Counted from the first letter of the stretch, positions 45,988 to 55,020 are shown. The stretch is 64,000 nt of DNA from Caldicellulosiruptor kronotskyensis 2002 (GCF_000166775.1 NC_014720.1:2381001-2445000); one strand, 5' to 3'. The notes: a model not told the origin generated them from the sequence alone. A program made the numbers and translations.

Positions 45988-46551
45988 TCAATTCTCTTTC
46001 AATTTCAACTCAATAGCATCCTTTTCAGCACCATATCCGCTCCGATAATATATTAGTCCCTTATCTTTTTCCCACGTAAATGATTCATAATATCCTGTTT
46101 CTATTTGATTATTGAAAGAGTGATATTCACGCTTATCTCCATTTACCACTATGTAATGATGAAATCCAAGCCTGTCTCTGCTTAACGGGTCTTTTAGTTC
46201 TTTCTCTTGGCACACAATTACACTATCACTTGGCAATTCATCTTTTGTTTTTAACTTACTTAGATTTTCTTTAGTTGGAACTATCTTATATATTTTATCT
46301 TTCTGCACGTAAAAATAACCTAAACTCAAACGCTCAAGTGGAATACCCTCAATAGGTTCAAGTTTCAATTCGTATAACTCACCGTACTTCAAACTAGCCT
46401 TTTTAACAATATTCAATTTTACATTTTTTTCAATAAGATCATCGAACAAAAACTTCCCTTTATACTCTATCCTTTGAATACTTTCATTGAAGAAAAACGG
46501 ATTTTTTATTTTTTCTGTATTGTAAGTAACCTTGCACCCAGAAAAAAACAC
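45988..46551 (-). CDS. Lipoprotein with a possible ATA start
   Basis: The mature part is an unrecognised 180-aa beta-rich protein. The first conventional start is GTG at 46549-46551 (MFFSGCKVTYN), which leaves the lipobox FSGC without a signal peptide. The frame continues upstream as IKKFLIIILTIGIV from an ATA at 46588-46590, with GAGGAAGG just ahead. So the intended start is probably this codon (ATG mutated to ATA, or ATA used). Possibly an orphan immunity lipoprotein of the island. Confidence 0.55.
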   Translation of the reverse strand: MFFSGCKVTYNTEKIKNPFFFNESIQRIEYKGKFLFDDLIEKNVKLNIVKKASLKYGELYELKLEPIEGIPLERLSLGYFYVQKDKIYKIVPTKENLSKLKTKDELPSDSVIVCQEKELKDPLSRDRLGFHHYIVVNGDKREYHSFNNQIETGYYESFTWEKDKGLIYYRSGYGAEKDAIELKLKEN

Positions 46552-46602
46552 AATTCCAATTGTTAATATTATTATTAGAAATTTTTTTATAAAAATCTAC
46601 CT

Positions 46603-46715
46603 TCCTCTCAATATACCTTTGATTTTCCCAAAATATATCATGATTTCCTTAAATTTTTCTATCTAAACAAACTATTTTTTTGATATTATTATTGCATTAT
46701 TCTACCACACCAAAC
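46603..46715 (-). repeat. Upstream-region repeat, copy 2
   Basis: Partner of 45781-45895; lies immediately upstream of the ATA-start lipoprotein. Confidence 0.65.
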
Positions 46716-46738
46716 TTAAAATTGACCTCCCTCTCTCT

Positions 46739-47141
46739 CAAACATTAACAACCATCCTTGGTATAGGCGACCTTCTTGCAACTGTTATCTGCAATAAAAT
46801 TTGTAATATCAAGCACTTCAAAAACAAAGCTGCTTTGGCTAAATATTCTGGCCTCGTTTGGACTCAATATCAATATGACAATTTCAATGCCCAAGATGCA
46901 GCATTAGCTAAGTGTGGTAACCAATATTCTCAGAATACTATCTTGTTGAGGCTGCTAACTGTGTGATGTAGCACACAGTACGTTACAAAGCTTTCTACAA
47001 CAAGAAGTTCTCAGAGGTGGACCTGTCATCAGCATAAACGTGCCCTCGTCCTCACCGCAAGACGATTAATTCCTCTGATCTTTGCCATGCTCTAGCCTTG
47101 GTCAAATATATCAAGAAAGAGGTGATGTTTACAATACTTAG
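46739..47141 (+). mobile_element. Remnant of an IS110-family transposase
   Basis: The C-terminal Transposase_20 region is readable in pieces: LTTILGIGDLLATVICNK, HFKNKAALAKYSGLVW, then after a frameshift YYLVEAANCVM, HTVRYKAFYNKKFSEVD and RALVLTARRLI. Stops and frameshifts make it dead. No N-terminal DEDD half or element ends remain. The 47142-47378 gap after it holds no gene. Confidence 0.75.
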
Positions 47142-47378
47142 TTAGTCCCAATTTTTTAATTTAATAATCTTTCCCAAACAAGCTGCCAGTTAAATTTTTC
47201 CATGCTGAGCGGCTCGATATTCTATTGCCTTTTTTGCCCTAATTATCTAAAAAAATTTTTTAAAAAACCCCCTTGACATTATACCGTTTGTCTCTTGGAT
47301 ATTTTTGTTTATATTCTGATTCTTACCAAGAAGGAGGTCCTTATACTTTACACAAAATTATTTATAGTCTCCAAAAAA

Positions 47379-48242
47379 TTATTTATTATCACCATATATA
47401 TTATTATCATACAACAAACTATCTCTTAGTATAAATTCGTTAATAGTATGAATTAACAAATAGACATTACCCTTCCTTACTATTCCTGTAAACCAGATGT
47501 TATATGTGGGGTCTCCTAACATAGCTCCATATTGATTCGAAAACATAATCAAAGGCTCAGCATTTATTATCGCTTTTTTCAAATTGGCATCAAATATCTT
47601 ATCAAAATTGTTGATAAACTCTTTTTCATTTCTTATCTTTCTCTTTTTACCGTCTATTTTGACCTCAATTGGATATGCTATCAGTTTTGCAAGTGCTTTC
47701 TTGTCGTTTTTTATCAAATATTCTTGAATGTTAGTAGCAAATTTCAGTACTTCATCATCCGGAAAACCAACAAAGCTGAATTTTTCACCATAAGGCATAG
47801 GTGATACGCCAGCAAATATACCCCTTCCCAGTTTAAAAGGCATTTTAATTTTGCCATCACTCCAAGTACCCTCAATTGTATCTACTGGTCTTATTAGCCG
47901 ACCATCACTCTTTTTAATCACTTTATCTTTTATAATGCCATTGAATGTTCCAACTACTTTACCTTTTGAATCAAGCTCATTTAACTTTATTTTATCACCT
48001 TTTATTACTCCTTCTACCTTTATATACTTTCTTACACCTTTGTAATTATATAAACCTTTAACCTTCGGATTGTCAATATATATACTCATCACTATATCCT
48101 TTTTCCCTTTTTTACCAATGTAATCATAATAACCTTTTTCAATTTCAGCATCCTCAATTTTAGCGCTACTTAATACAATTAGAGCAGGCGAAATTAAAAA
48201 CATGATTAAAAATGCTGCAATAACATTTTTAAAAAACTTCAT
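47379..48242 (-). CDS. Exported protein after the GH24 effector, candidate immunity
   Basis: 287 aa with a signal peptide (about 1-27, ending LSSAKIE). Residues 30-150 look like a calycin-type beta barrel (IKVEGVIKGDKIKLNELDSK, GTFNGIIKDK, DTIEGTWSDGK). The C-terminal half resembles an NTF2-like fold (NIQEYLIKNDKKALAKLIAY). No catalytic motif. It follows the lysozyme gene by 110 bp on the same strand, so an inhibitor or immunity role in the wall space is inferred. Confidence 0.6.
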   Translation of the reverse strand: MKFFKNVIAAFLIMFLISPALIVLSSAKIEDAEIEKGYYDYIGKKGKKDIVMSIYIDNPKVKGLYNYKGVRKYIKVEGVIKGDKIKLNELDSKGKVVGTFNGIIKDKVIKKSDGRLIRPVDTIEGTWSDGKIKMPFKLGRGIFAGVSPMPYGEKFSFVGFPDDEVLKFATNIQEYLIKNDKKALAKLIAYPIEVKIDGKKRKIRNEKEFINNFDKIFDANLKKAIINAEPLIMFSNQYGAMLGDPTYNIWFTGIVRKGNVYLLIHTINEFILRDSLLYDNNIYGDNK

Positions 48243-48352
48243 AAAATTACACCTCTCTAATTTAGCTTATCTCTGCTTAAAACATAAAAATAAAATTTAC
48301 TCAAAAAGAAGTTTCTATTCATTTCTTTTATAGCCCAAAAACTGATAATACT

Positions 48353-49618
48353 TTAGAGACTTATTTCCTTTTTTATTTTTCTCCAAGCATCAACGCCTAT
48401 AACCTTATAATCTCCCTTCACAAACATCTCCCATTCATCATATCTGCGCCTTTGCAAACCTTCCCAAACTTCTCCCTGAACTTTTGTCCAAGAAAGAAAA
48501 TCGTCTCTAAGCTTTCTTTCTAAATTAGAGTCAATACCGCTTTTAACAGCTTTAATTATATCATTTCGAGTTTCAGAACTTTTATTTTTTGTCCATGCCG
48601 AACCAACATTAAAAGTAAAGCTAACCAAAGCATCAAATTGATTTTGTGAAAGTTGAATTTTATTTTCTTCCATAAACTCATTGATTGCGTCGGCTGCAGC
48701 TTTGATATCATTTTTTAAAAACTCTTTTGCTTTTTCTTCAATTATTGCTTTCTTAGGTTTGTGAGTTTTAAGGTCAACATATTCTTCTAATTCTTTGCCT
48801 CTTAATACATGTCCGTATCCGATAGTCCAAACACCATCTTTGTCACTATAAGCAAATTTTGAATATTCTCCCTTGTATTCATATATTTTAATAAATTCAA
48901 CTATGGCATCGCTTGGTTCTAATCTTTTTATTGCTGCATTCATATTGGAAGTTATTTTCTTCACTTCAGTTGGAGTTTTAGAACCTGACGGCTTTGGTGT
49001 TGAAGAAGCTCCTCCGCTTATCTTAGGCGTATAACATCCACCTGTCCTCACCGGCGATACACTTGCTGATATTCCACCTGAATAACCTCTATCACCCCAT
49101 ACAAAACTGTCTGAATACCCCGGTGTTATACTCGCACTGCTACTCTCTTTCCTGCTTGCCTCACTATTACCTTTTAAAGTTATTGAACCTCCACTTGCCA
49201 CCTTCGGTGTATAATACCCATTCCAACTTATATCACTCCTGTATAACGTCACACAACCACTTGGCAAACTCCCACTCCCATTACCTAATATACTCCCTAA
49301 TCCCCCACTATTCCTTGTTGCATTACTCCCACTAATACTCAAACTCATACTACCACTTCCTGCTATGCTCGTCCATCCACCTATCTTGTACCCAAAATAG
49401 GTATTCGGTGGAGTATACACTACCTTACCATAAAATTCATTCCCACTGCCTCCACCCTTACTGTACACAACTGCTATATCTTCATCAGTACCACTCTTCG
49501 CATTCTCTTGCCTCAAACTCCCACTCCCATTTACTGCTGTGCTCACACCAATCCCTACTAATAACCCCTTTTGCCTCTCATATTCTACTCCATTATATAA
49601 CACACTATTCAGTACCAT
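48353..49618 (-). CDS. Leaderless Gly/Ser-rich protein with C-terminal GH24 lysozyme
   Basis: 421 aa. Residues 1-226 are a low-complexity Gly/Ser/Tyr domain with repeats such as NGYYTPKVASGG and GGCYTPKISGGAS. A proline-rich linker (205-220) leads to a T4/P22-type lysozyme (about 233-395) with the likely catalytic E247 in IYEYKG, AYSDKDGVWTIGYGH, and FDALVSFTFNVG. It should cleave peptidoglycan, yet has no signal peptide, so export must be by another route. I chose the ATG at 49616-49618, with GGAGG seven bases upstream. It follows GT4 by 27 bp; the Ser-rich part is a plausible glycosylation target. Confidence 0.78.
   Translation of the reverse strand: MVLNSVLYNGVEYERQKGLLVGIGVSTAVNGSGSLRQENAKSGTDEDIAVVYSKGGGSGNEFYGKVVYTPPNTYFGYKIGGWTSIAGSGSMSLSISGSNATRNSGGLGSILGNGSGSLPSGCVTLYRSDISWNGYYTPKVASGGSITLKGNSEASRKESSSASITPGYSDSFVWGDRGYSGGISASVSPVRTGGCYTPKISGGASSTPKPSGSKTPTEVKKITSNMNAAIKRLEPSDAIVEFIKIYEYKGEYSKFAYSDKDGVWTIGYGHVLRGKELEEYVDLKTHKPKKAIIEEKAKEFLKNDIKAAADAINEFMEENKIQLSQNQFDALVSFTFNVGSAWTKNKSSETRNDIIKAVKSGIDSNLERKLRDDFLSWTKVQGEVWEGLQRRRYDEWEMFVKGDYKVIGVDAWRKIKKEISL
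48941..49298 (-). repeat. 358-bp duplicated effector N-terminal segment, copy B
   Basis: Intact partner of 45005-45362; encodes residues about 107-226 of the GH24 protein. Confidence 0.9.
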
Positions 49619-49645
49619 CAACTTTCCTCCTCTCATTCTCATTTG

Positions 49646-50746
49646 CTAATTTGATATTTCATTAAACAATTTCCTGTATTCTTTTGCCATCCTCTCTGCA
49701 TTAAACATCCTTACCCTTTCGGCAAGTTTATCTACCTCTTTCTTCACTACATCTACAGAATCTCTTTGAAATCTTTTAACACATTCGGCCAGCTCCCCTC
49801 TCTCATATGGATCAAAAACATATCTGTACTCCTCTCCTACTATCTCATATATCCCTCCCCTACAACTACTAATCACTGGTGTACCTAATCTCCCTGCCTC
49901 TAAAACTACATACCCAAACGGTTCATATAACGATGGCACTATTAATGCATCTATTGCCTTTAAAAAATTCTCCTTCCTCTTCCCACTCACCCAACCTATA
50001 AATTCTACCTTATCCCATAATTTCGCTCCATCTATAAAACTTATTATCTCCCCCATATATGCTATGTCCTGATTATCACATGCTATCATCAACTTGCCTT
50101 CCACATCCCTAAACTCCTTCAAACACTCTAATAACCCCTTCCTGTAATCTAATCTCCCTAAAAAACCAAAAATCTTCCTCTCGCCCATTATATCTCTTTT
50201 AATTTCACCTGCCGTCATATCTATCCCATTGTATATAACCCTTGTCTTGCTATCATATCGGCGATACAATCTAATCAACTTTTCTCTTTCACAATTGGAC
50301 ACACACACTAATATATCTGCCTCCTCGCAAAGCCTTTCAAAACTCCTTTGTACCTCAATATGCCCCCCAAATGGATTGTCTAAAAAATATGGCTCAGGAG
50401 TTGGAACAGAATGTATTACATATACTATCTTTTTATCCCTAAATATCCCACTATCCATTATGTAATCTAACCCGTAAAAGTGAATTACTCCTATATCAAA
50501 CTCAAATCTACTTAGCTTCCCTATCTCCCTATAATCAATAGCTAATATATCTCTATCTCCAGAATATCTTCTTATATCTATTTCATCCAATATGTCTCCA
50601 TCATAAATATGTACAAACCCCTCATCTGCCTCGTGAAACTTATATAACTGTTCTATAAATGTAGCAATCCCACCTATAATATAACCACCTATCTCATTGG
50701 TAAAATGTAATACCTTATACTTGCCATTAAAACCTATTTTTAGCAT
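49646..50746 (-). CDS. GT4-family glycosyltransferase
   Basis: 366-aa cytoplasmic GT-B enzyme. GGIATFIEQL near the N-terminus binds acceptor; FGFLGRLDYRKGLLECLKEF and the EPFGYVVLEAG (E-x7-E) motif form the donor site. It sits between the 75-aa gene (7 bp overlap) and the leaderless Ser-rich lysozyme gene, so glycosylation of that protein is the simplest inference. Codons such as AGG, GGG and ATA are commoner than in surrounding genes, suggesting foreign origin. Confidence 0.82.
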   Translation of the reverse strand: MLKIGFNGKYKVLHFTNEIGGYIIGGIATFIEQLYKFHEADEGFVHIYDGDILDEIDIRRYSGDRDILAIDYREIGKLSRFEFDIGVIHFYGLDYIMDSGIFRDKKIVYVIHSVPTPEPYFLDNPFGGHIEVQRSFERLCEEADILVCVSNCEREKLIRLYRRYDSKTRVIYNGIDMTAGEIKRDIMGERKIFGFLGRLDYRKGLLECLKEFRDVEGKLMIACDNQDIAYMGEIISFIDGAKLWDKVEFIGWVSGKRKENFLKAIDALIVPSLYEPFGYVVLEAGRLGTPVISSCRGGIYEIVGEEYRYVFDPYERGELAECVKRFQRDSVDVVKKEVDKLAERVRMFNAERMAKEYRKLFNEISN

Positions 50747-50967
50747 TGCCCCTCTATCTCTCCTACTACAATATTATATCTCCTCAATAAATACTCCTCT
50801 TCCTTTGTCTTAATCTCAACTGCTCTCACAGGAATTTTAGATATGCCAGGCTCTTCAAACTTGGTTTCAAAATCTACAATAAAGTATATCTTACCCTCTG
50901 GACTCCTCAAAATCTCATTCGTAACCACTAACTTCTTGCCACCAATTTCTATTTCCTTGCCACACAT
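50740..50967 (-). CDS. 75-aa cassette protein of unknown function
   Basis: Starts MCGKEIEIGGKKLVVTNEIL and ends VVGEIEGQC; predicted beta-rich, no signal. First gene of the cassette, overlapping GT4 by 7 bp. A truncated copy exists at 45349-45456. It may be an adaptor, chaperone or carrier for the leaderless effector, but this is a guess from position. Confidence 0.6.
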   Translation of the reverse strand: MCGKEIEIGGKKLVVTNEILRSPEGKIYFIVDFETKFEEPGISKIPVRAVEIKTKEEEYLLRRYNIVVGEIEGQC

Positions 50968-51294
50968 CTTAATATCTCACCATTACCCTTCCATGTCATA
51001 TTTCATCATTTCGTCCATCAATTTATTCATTAGTATTTTAATTGAGTTACCATCTTTTTTATAAAATTTTGTACTAAAACTTTTCTTTTTGTTAACCTAT
51101 ACACTGGAATTTATGTGTAAATCTTATCTCACGCATCTTTATACTGTCAACCTTTTTTTTAACTAATTTCTTGACATAAAACTTAATTTTTCAATATAAA
51201 ATTTTTCTTTCTCCAAATATCTTGAAATTTCTTCAATTTTCTCTCGCTTTCATAATTAAACATAAGCAAACCTCGGTGGCTACCAAGTAAACCT
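50874..51294 (-). repeat. 421-bp duplicated cassette front, copy B
   Basis: Partner of 45363-45783. Bases 50968-51294 are non-coding upstream DNA of the cassette; the remainder of the gap to 51493 holds copy B of the 74-bp repeat and the GH65 promoter. Confidence 0.88.
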
Positions 51295-51369
51295 TGTATT
51301 ATTTCCCATGTCAAATATAGTAGCTCACAAGCAAGAATATTTTTTCTGTGCTTTATTTGAACATAATTT

Positions 51370-51443
51370 TACCGAAAATATTTCGGTAACATTCCCAAAA
51401 CATATTTAAAAAGTAACTTCCAGCCATTGACTGTAAAATTATA
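51370..51443 (+). repeat. 74-bp perfect direct repeat, copy B
   Basis: Identical to 43743-43816. Here the -35 box inside it drives the GH65 gene, so this copy looks like the functional original. Confidence 0.97.
51371..51387. promoter_or_regulatory. Palindromic operator upstream of GH65 gene 1
   Basis: ACCGAAAATATTTCGGT: 7-bp inverted arms around ATA. It shares CGAAA and TTTCG half-sites with sequences at 54954, 58141, 58275 and 61438. Likely site for the LacI regulator at 53911. Confidence 0.65.
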
Positions 51444-51455
51444 TTAAGGTATGAT
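51427..51455 (+). promoter_or_regulatory. Promoter of GH65 gene 1
   Basis: TTGACT (51427-51432), 17 bp, TATGAT (51450-51455), 38 bp ahead of the TTG start. Confidence 0.7.
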
Positions 51456-51493
51456 TACATAAAAAAGATTTTGCTGCGAAAGGAGAATACAGC

Positions 51494-53839
51494 TTGAGAA
51501 GGCTTCCCAAAAAGCAAGCTATATTTTTGCCAGATGAGTGGAACATAATAGAAGATGGATTTCATCCTGAAAAGAATTTTATGCTTGAGACCATTTTTAC
51601 AGTTGCAAATGGATATTTAGGCCTGAGAGGAAACTTGGATGAAGATTTCCCTGACAAAAGCCAGAGCTTTAAAGCAACCTATATCAACGGTTTTTATGAA
51701 GAGTATGATATTACCTATCCAGAGGGTGGATATGGATTTGCAAAGCGTGGCGAGGCAATGGTAAATGTTGCTGATGTGAAGACATTTGAAATAATGATTG
51801 AGGGTGAAAAATTCAATTTATTCAGTGGAAAAATTTATAAACATATTAGAAAACTTGACATGAAGAGCGGAACGGTAGTACGAGAAATACTCTGGGAATC
51901 TGAACGTGGCAGAAAAATTTATATATCTTTTGAACGACTTGCATGTTTTAAAAGGCAGCATTTAGGAGCAATTAATATTAGAATAAAACTTCTCAATTTT
52001 TCTGGCAGAATAAAAATTGTAAGTAAAATAGATGGAAACTCTTCAAATCTGCTTGAGACAGAAGATGTGAGGGTTGGTTCTGGAATAGAAAAATTTCCTT
52101 TTGAGACAATTAAAGCTTACTGTAATAAACTTAATGGTTTTTTGATGCAGAAAACTAAAAAGAGTATACTCTCGTATGGCTGCATGGTAGATCATGTTTT
52201 GAGCATCAAAGAATTTTTCTGCAAATCTTTTGCCGACAAAGAGAAAAATCTTGTTATATTTGAAATTGAATTTGATGCTAAACAAGATATGGAATATAGC
52301 TTGACAAAATATTTTTCATATTTTACACAAAGAGATGTTGAAGAAGATTTGATTGAAGAGCACTGCGCTGCTGAAATACTTGAAGCAAAAAAGATAGGTT
52401 TTAATAACCTTTTGAAAGAACAAAGAGAATTTTTAGAAACCTTTTGGGAAAATGCTGATGTTGTGGTAAAAGGGGATCCTAAGATTCAGCAAGCTATAAG
52501 ATTTAGTCTATTTTCGCTGCTTCAATCAACAGGTAGAAACGGTATTTCAAATATTGCCGCAAAAGGTCTCACAGGCGAAGGTTACGGTGGACATTATTTC
52601 TGGGACTCTGAAATTTATATAATGCCGTTTTTCATATATACTCAGCCAGAAATTGCAAAAATGCTACTTTTGTACAGATACAACATTTTAGATGCAGCAA
52701 GAAAGCGAGCAAGAGAGCTTCACCACAGAGGAGCACTATATCCCTGGCGAACAATTGCAGGAAAAGAGTGTTCAGCATATTTTCCCGCAGGGACTGCCCA
52801 ATACCACATAAACGCTGATATTGTGTATGCCATAAAAAAGTATTTTGAGGCAACAGATGATTTAGAATTTATAAAAAACTATGGTGCAGAAATTGTATTT
52901 GAAGTTGCAAGATTCTATGCAGAACTTGGCCATTTCAGTGAAGCAAAGGACGGAAAGTTCTGCATATTCTGTGTCACCGGCCCTGATGAGTATACTGCAC
53001 TTGTTGACAACAACGCTTATACAAACTACATGGTAAAGATGACCCTTGAGTTTGCTACAAATCTTTATACTCTCTTGAAAGAAAAAGACAGCGATGCTTT
53101 TGAAAAGCTTTGCAGAAAAATTGAGCTCTCACAGAATGAAGTCTTGCTGTGGAAAAACATTGCTGATAACATGTATTTGCCGTACAATCCAGAGCTGAAA
53201 ATTATTCCTCAGGACGATTCATTCATCTATAAAAAGAGGCTTGATTTGTCAAAAATCCCAGAGAATCAGTTTCCTCTTCTTTTGAACTGGCATTATTTAG
53301 ACATTTATAGATATCAAGTTTGCAAACAGCCAGATGTTCTTTTGCTCATTTACCTTTTGAGAGAAAATTTTTCATTTGAGGATTTAAAAAATAACTATGA
53401 ATATTATGAACCAATCACAACACATGACTCATCACTCTCACCTGCAATTTTTAGCATCCTTGCAGCAGAGCTTGGGTACTTAGACAAAGCATACGAATAC
53501 TTTGTATATACAGCAAGAATGGACCTTGACGATTTAAATGACAACACAAAAGATGGAATTCACGCTGCTTGTATGGGCGGTGCTTGGCAAGCTTTGGTAT
53601 TCGGTTTTGGTGGAATGAGAACAAACAAAGGTGTACTTTCCTTTGCTCCAAAGCTTCCTGAAAGACTTGAATATTTATCGTTCAAAGTAAGATACAAAGG
53701 AAAAGTTTTGAAAGTGGAAATAACAAAAAGCATAGCTTCCTATACACTTTTGGATGGTGAAAGTATTCAGCTTTCACACCATGGTAGCAGTTTTGAATTG
53801 AAAAGAGGACAGACTAAAGAATTTATCCTTGTCAATTAA
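51494..53839 (+). CDS. GH65 disaccharide phosphorylase 1
   Basis: 781-aa inverting phosphorylase splitting an alpha-glucobiose with phosphate into beta-glucose-1-phosphate and glucose. Structure: N-terminal beta-sandwich, (alpha/alpha)6 barrel and C-terminal beta-sheet. The catalytic acid is E499 (TGPDEY); HYFWDSEIYIMPFF, GALYPWRT and HDSSLSP are conserved. The substrate loop (KECSAYFPAGTAQYH) differs strongly from that of GH65 enzyme 2, so specificity differs. No signal peptide, so it works on imported sugar. TTG start with AAAGGAG. Confidence 0.9.
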   Translation: MRRLPKKQAIFLPDEWNIIEDGFHPEKNFMLETIFTVANGYLGLRGNLDEDFPDKSQSFKATYINGFYEEYDITYPEGGYGFAKRGEAMVNVADVKTFEIMIEGEKFNLFSGKIYKHIRKLDMKSGTVVREILWESERGRKIYISFERLACFKRQHLGAINIRIKLLNFSGRIKIVSKIDGNSSNLLETEDVRVGSGIEKFPFETIKAYCNKLNGFLMQKTKKSILSYGCMVDHVLSIKEFFCKSFADKEKNLVIFEIEFDAKQDMEYSLTKYFSYFTQRDVEEDLIEEHCAAEILEAKKIGFNNLLKEQREFLETFWENADVVVKGDPKIQQAIRFSLFSLLQSTGRNGISNIAAKGLTGEGYGGHYFWDSEIYIMPFFIYTQPEIAKMLLLYRYNILDAARKRARELHHRGALYPWRTIAGKECSAYFPAGTAQYHINADIVYAIKKYFEATDDLEFIKNYGAEIVFEVARFYAELGHFSEAKDGKFCIFCVTGPDEYTALVDNNAYTNYMVKMTLEFATNLYTLLKEKDSDAFEKLCRKIELSQNEVLLWKNIADNMYLPYNPELKIIPQDDSFIYKKRLDLSKIPENQFPLLLNWHYLDIYRYQVCKQPDVLLLIYLLRENFSFEDLKNNYEYYEPITTHDSSLSPAIFSILAAELGYLDKAYEYFVYTARMDLDDLNDNTKDGIHAACMGGAWQALVFGFGGMRTNKGVLSFAPKLPERLEYLSFKVRYKGKVLKVEITKSIASYTLLDGESIQLSHHGSSFELKRGQTKEFILVN

Positions 53840-53848
53840 AATTTTAAA

Positions 53849-53889
53849 GGCTGTGAGAAGATTTGTGTTTTCTCCTCACAGCCGTTTTT
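53849..53889. terminator. Terminator between GH65 gene 1 and lacI
   Basis: GGCTGTGAG (53849-53857) pairs with CTCACAGCC (53875-53883), followed by a T-run on the plus strand. Probably serves both convergent genes. Confidence 0.82.
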
Positions 53890-53910
53890 GTTGAGCTTAC
53901 AAAAAGATAT

Positions 53911-54930
53911 TTAGCGCAGCCTTGCTGTTGATTCTCTTTTTACAAGCTCTGGCTCTAAAATAATGTGGTTTATTGGCTGCTTTGAAATCAGGTTCAAAAG
54001 CAAATAAAAGGCTGATTTGCCCATCTCACTCTTGTTCTGTCTTATTGTTGTAAGAGTGGGGGTGATGTAACGTGCCAAGGATATATCGTCAAATCCCACA
54101 ACCGAAACTTTTTTAGGCACATCCACACCAAGTTCCTTTAATCTTTTTATAAGACCGATTGCCATCATGTCTGATGCAGCAAAAACTGCTGTGACACCCT
54201 TCTGGACAAAATAGTCTGCTGCCTTAAACCCGCTTGCCTCTGTAAAATCACCTTCGTAAATAAGTTCACTGTCAACCTGAAGTCCGTTTTTGCTCAGTGC
54301 CAATATATAACCGTTTAATCTTTCTTGGCTGACATATGCTTTTTTGTGACCATTCAAAAACCCTATTCTTTTGTGTCCAAGGTTAATCAAGTGTTCTGTT
54401 GCAAGCTGTGCACCTTTTAGATTGTTTGTTGTCACATAACCTACATTTGAGTTTTTTATTGGAATGTCAAGCAAAACAACAGGATAGGTACTTTTTTGTA
54501 TTTCATTCAGATACTCATCGTCCATTTTTAGTCCCATAATGAATGCACCTTCAAGCCCTTTTTCCTGCATAACTGCATCAAAAGAGATTCTTTTTTGCTC
54601 CTCTGAAGATGTTGAGAGCAAAACAACCTCATAACCATTGTCCATTGCAGCTTTCCTAAAACTTATAAGTATTTCATAATAGAAAACACCGTATATGCCT
54701 TCTCTCTCCATGTCTTCAATGAACAGTCCAACTCTTTTTGTCTTGTTTGTGACAAGGCTTTTTGCAAAGATGTTTGGTGTGTAGTTTAGTTTTTTGGCCA
54801 TCTCTATTACTTTGTCTCTTGTCTCCGGGTTTATATCTGAGTAATTATTGAGCGCCCTTGAAACAGTGCTTGGCGACAGTCCCAAAGCTTTTGCAATATC
54901 CTTTATTGTCACATTCTTGTTCTTTCTCAT
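53911..54930 (-). CDS. LacI-family transcriptional regulator
   Basis: 339 aa. N-terminal helix-turn-helix and hinge (TIKDIAKALGLSPSTVSRAL, LNYTPNIFAKSL) and a periplasmic-binding-protein-like ligand domain (GLFIEDMEREGIYG, FAASDMMAIGLIKRL, VGFDDISLARYITP). Probably represses the surrounding alpha-glucobiose genes until the sugar or its phosphate is present. A half-palindromic site just upstream suggests autoregulation. Confidence 0.92.
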   Translation of the reverse strand: MRKNKNVTIKDIAKALGLSPSTVSRALNNYSDINPETRDKVIEMAKKLNYTPNIFAKSLVTNKTKRVGLFIEDMEREGIYGVFYYEILISFRKAAMDNGYEVVLLSTSSEEQKRISFDAVMQEKGLEGAFIMGLKMDDEYLNEIQKSTYPVVLLDIPIKNSNVGYVTTNNLKGAQLATEHLINLGHKRIGFLNGHKKAYVSQERLNGYILALSKNGLQVDSELIYEGDFTEASGFKAADYFVQKGVTAVFAASDMMAIGLIKRLKELGVDVPKKVSVVGFDDISLARYITPTLTTIRQNKSEMGKSAFYLLLNLISKQPINHIILEPELVKRESTARLR

Positions 54931-54953
54931 TCTTTCTTTTCACCTTCTGTTTT

Positions 54954-54965
54954 TGAAATATTTCA
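54954..54965. promoter_or_regulatory. Possible autoregulatory operator of lacI
   Basis: Palindrome TGAAATATTTCA, 24 bp before the lacI start and downstream of its -10 box; related to the operators in the neighbouring promoters. Confidence 0.5.
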
Positions 54966-54982
54966 CTAAAACCTTGAAATTA

Positions 54983-55012
54983 ATTATACACTTTCTTTGT
55001 CTTCTGTTTCAA
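54983..55012 (-). promoter_or_regulatory. Internal promoter of lacI
   Basis: Read leftward: TTGAAA (55007-55012), 18 bp, TATAAT (54983-54988). It lies between the permease stop and lacI. Confidence 0.6.
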
Positions 55013-55020
55013 CATTTTTA

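Noticed and set aside
45363..51294. CRISPR-like array from the repeated DNA in the island
   Set aside because: Repeats are few, long (74-421 bp) and contain coding or promoter DNA; no short regularly spaced units.
43743..51443. Complete prophage between the 74-bp repeats
   Set aside because: A lysozyme is present but no integrase, capsid, terminase, portal or tail genes are visible.
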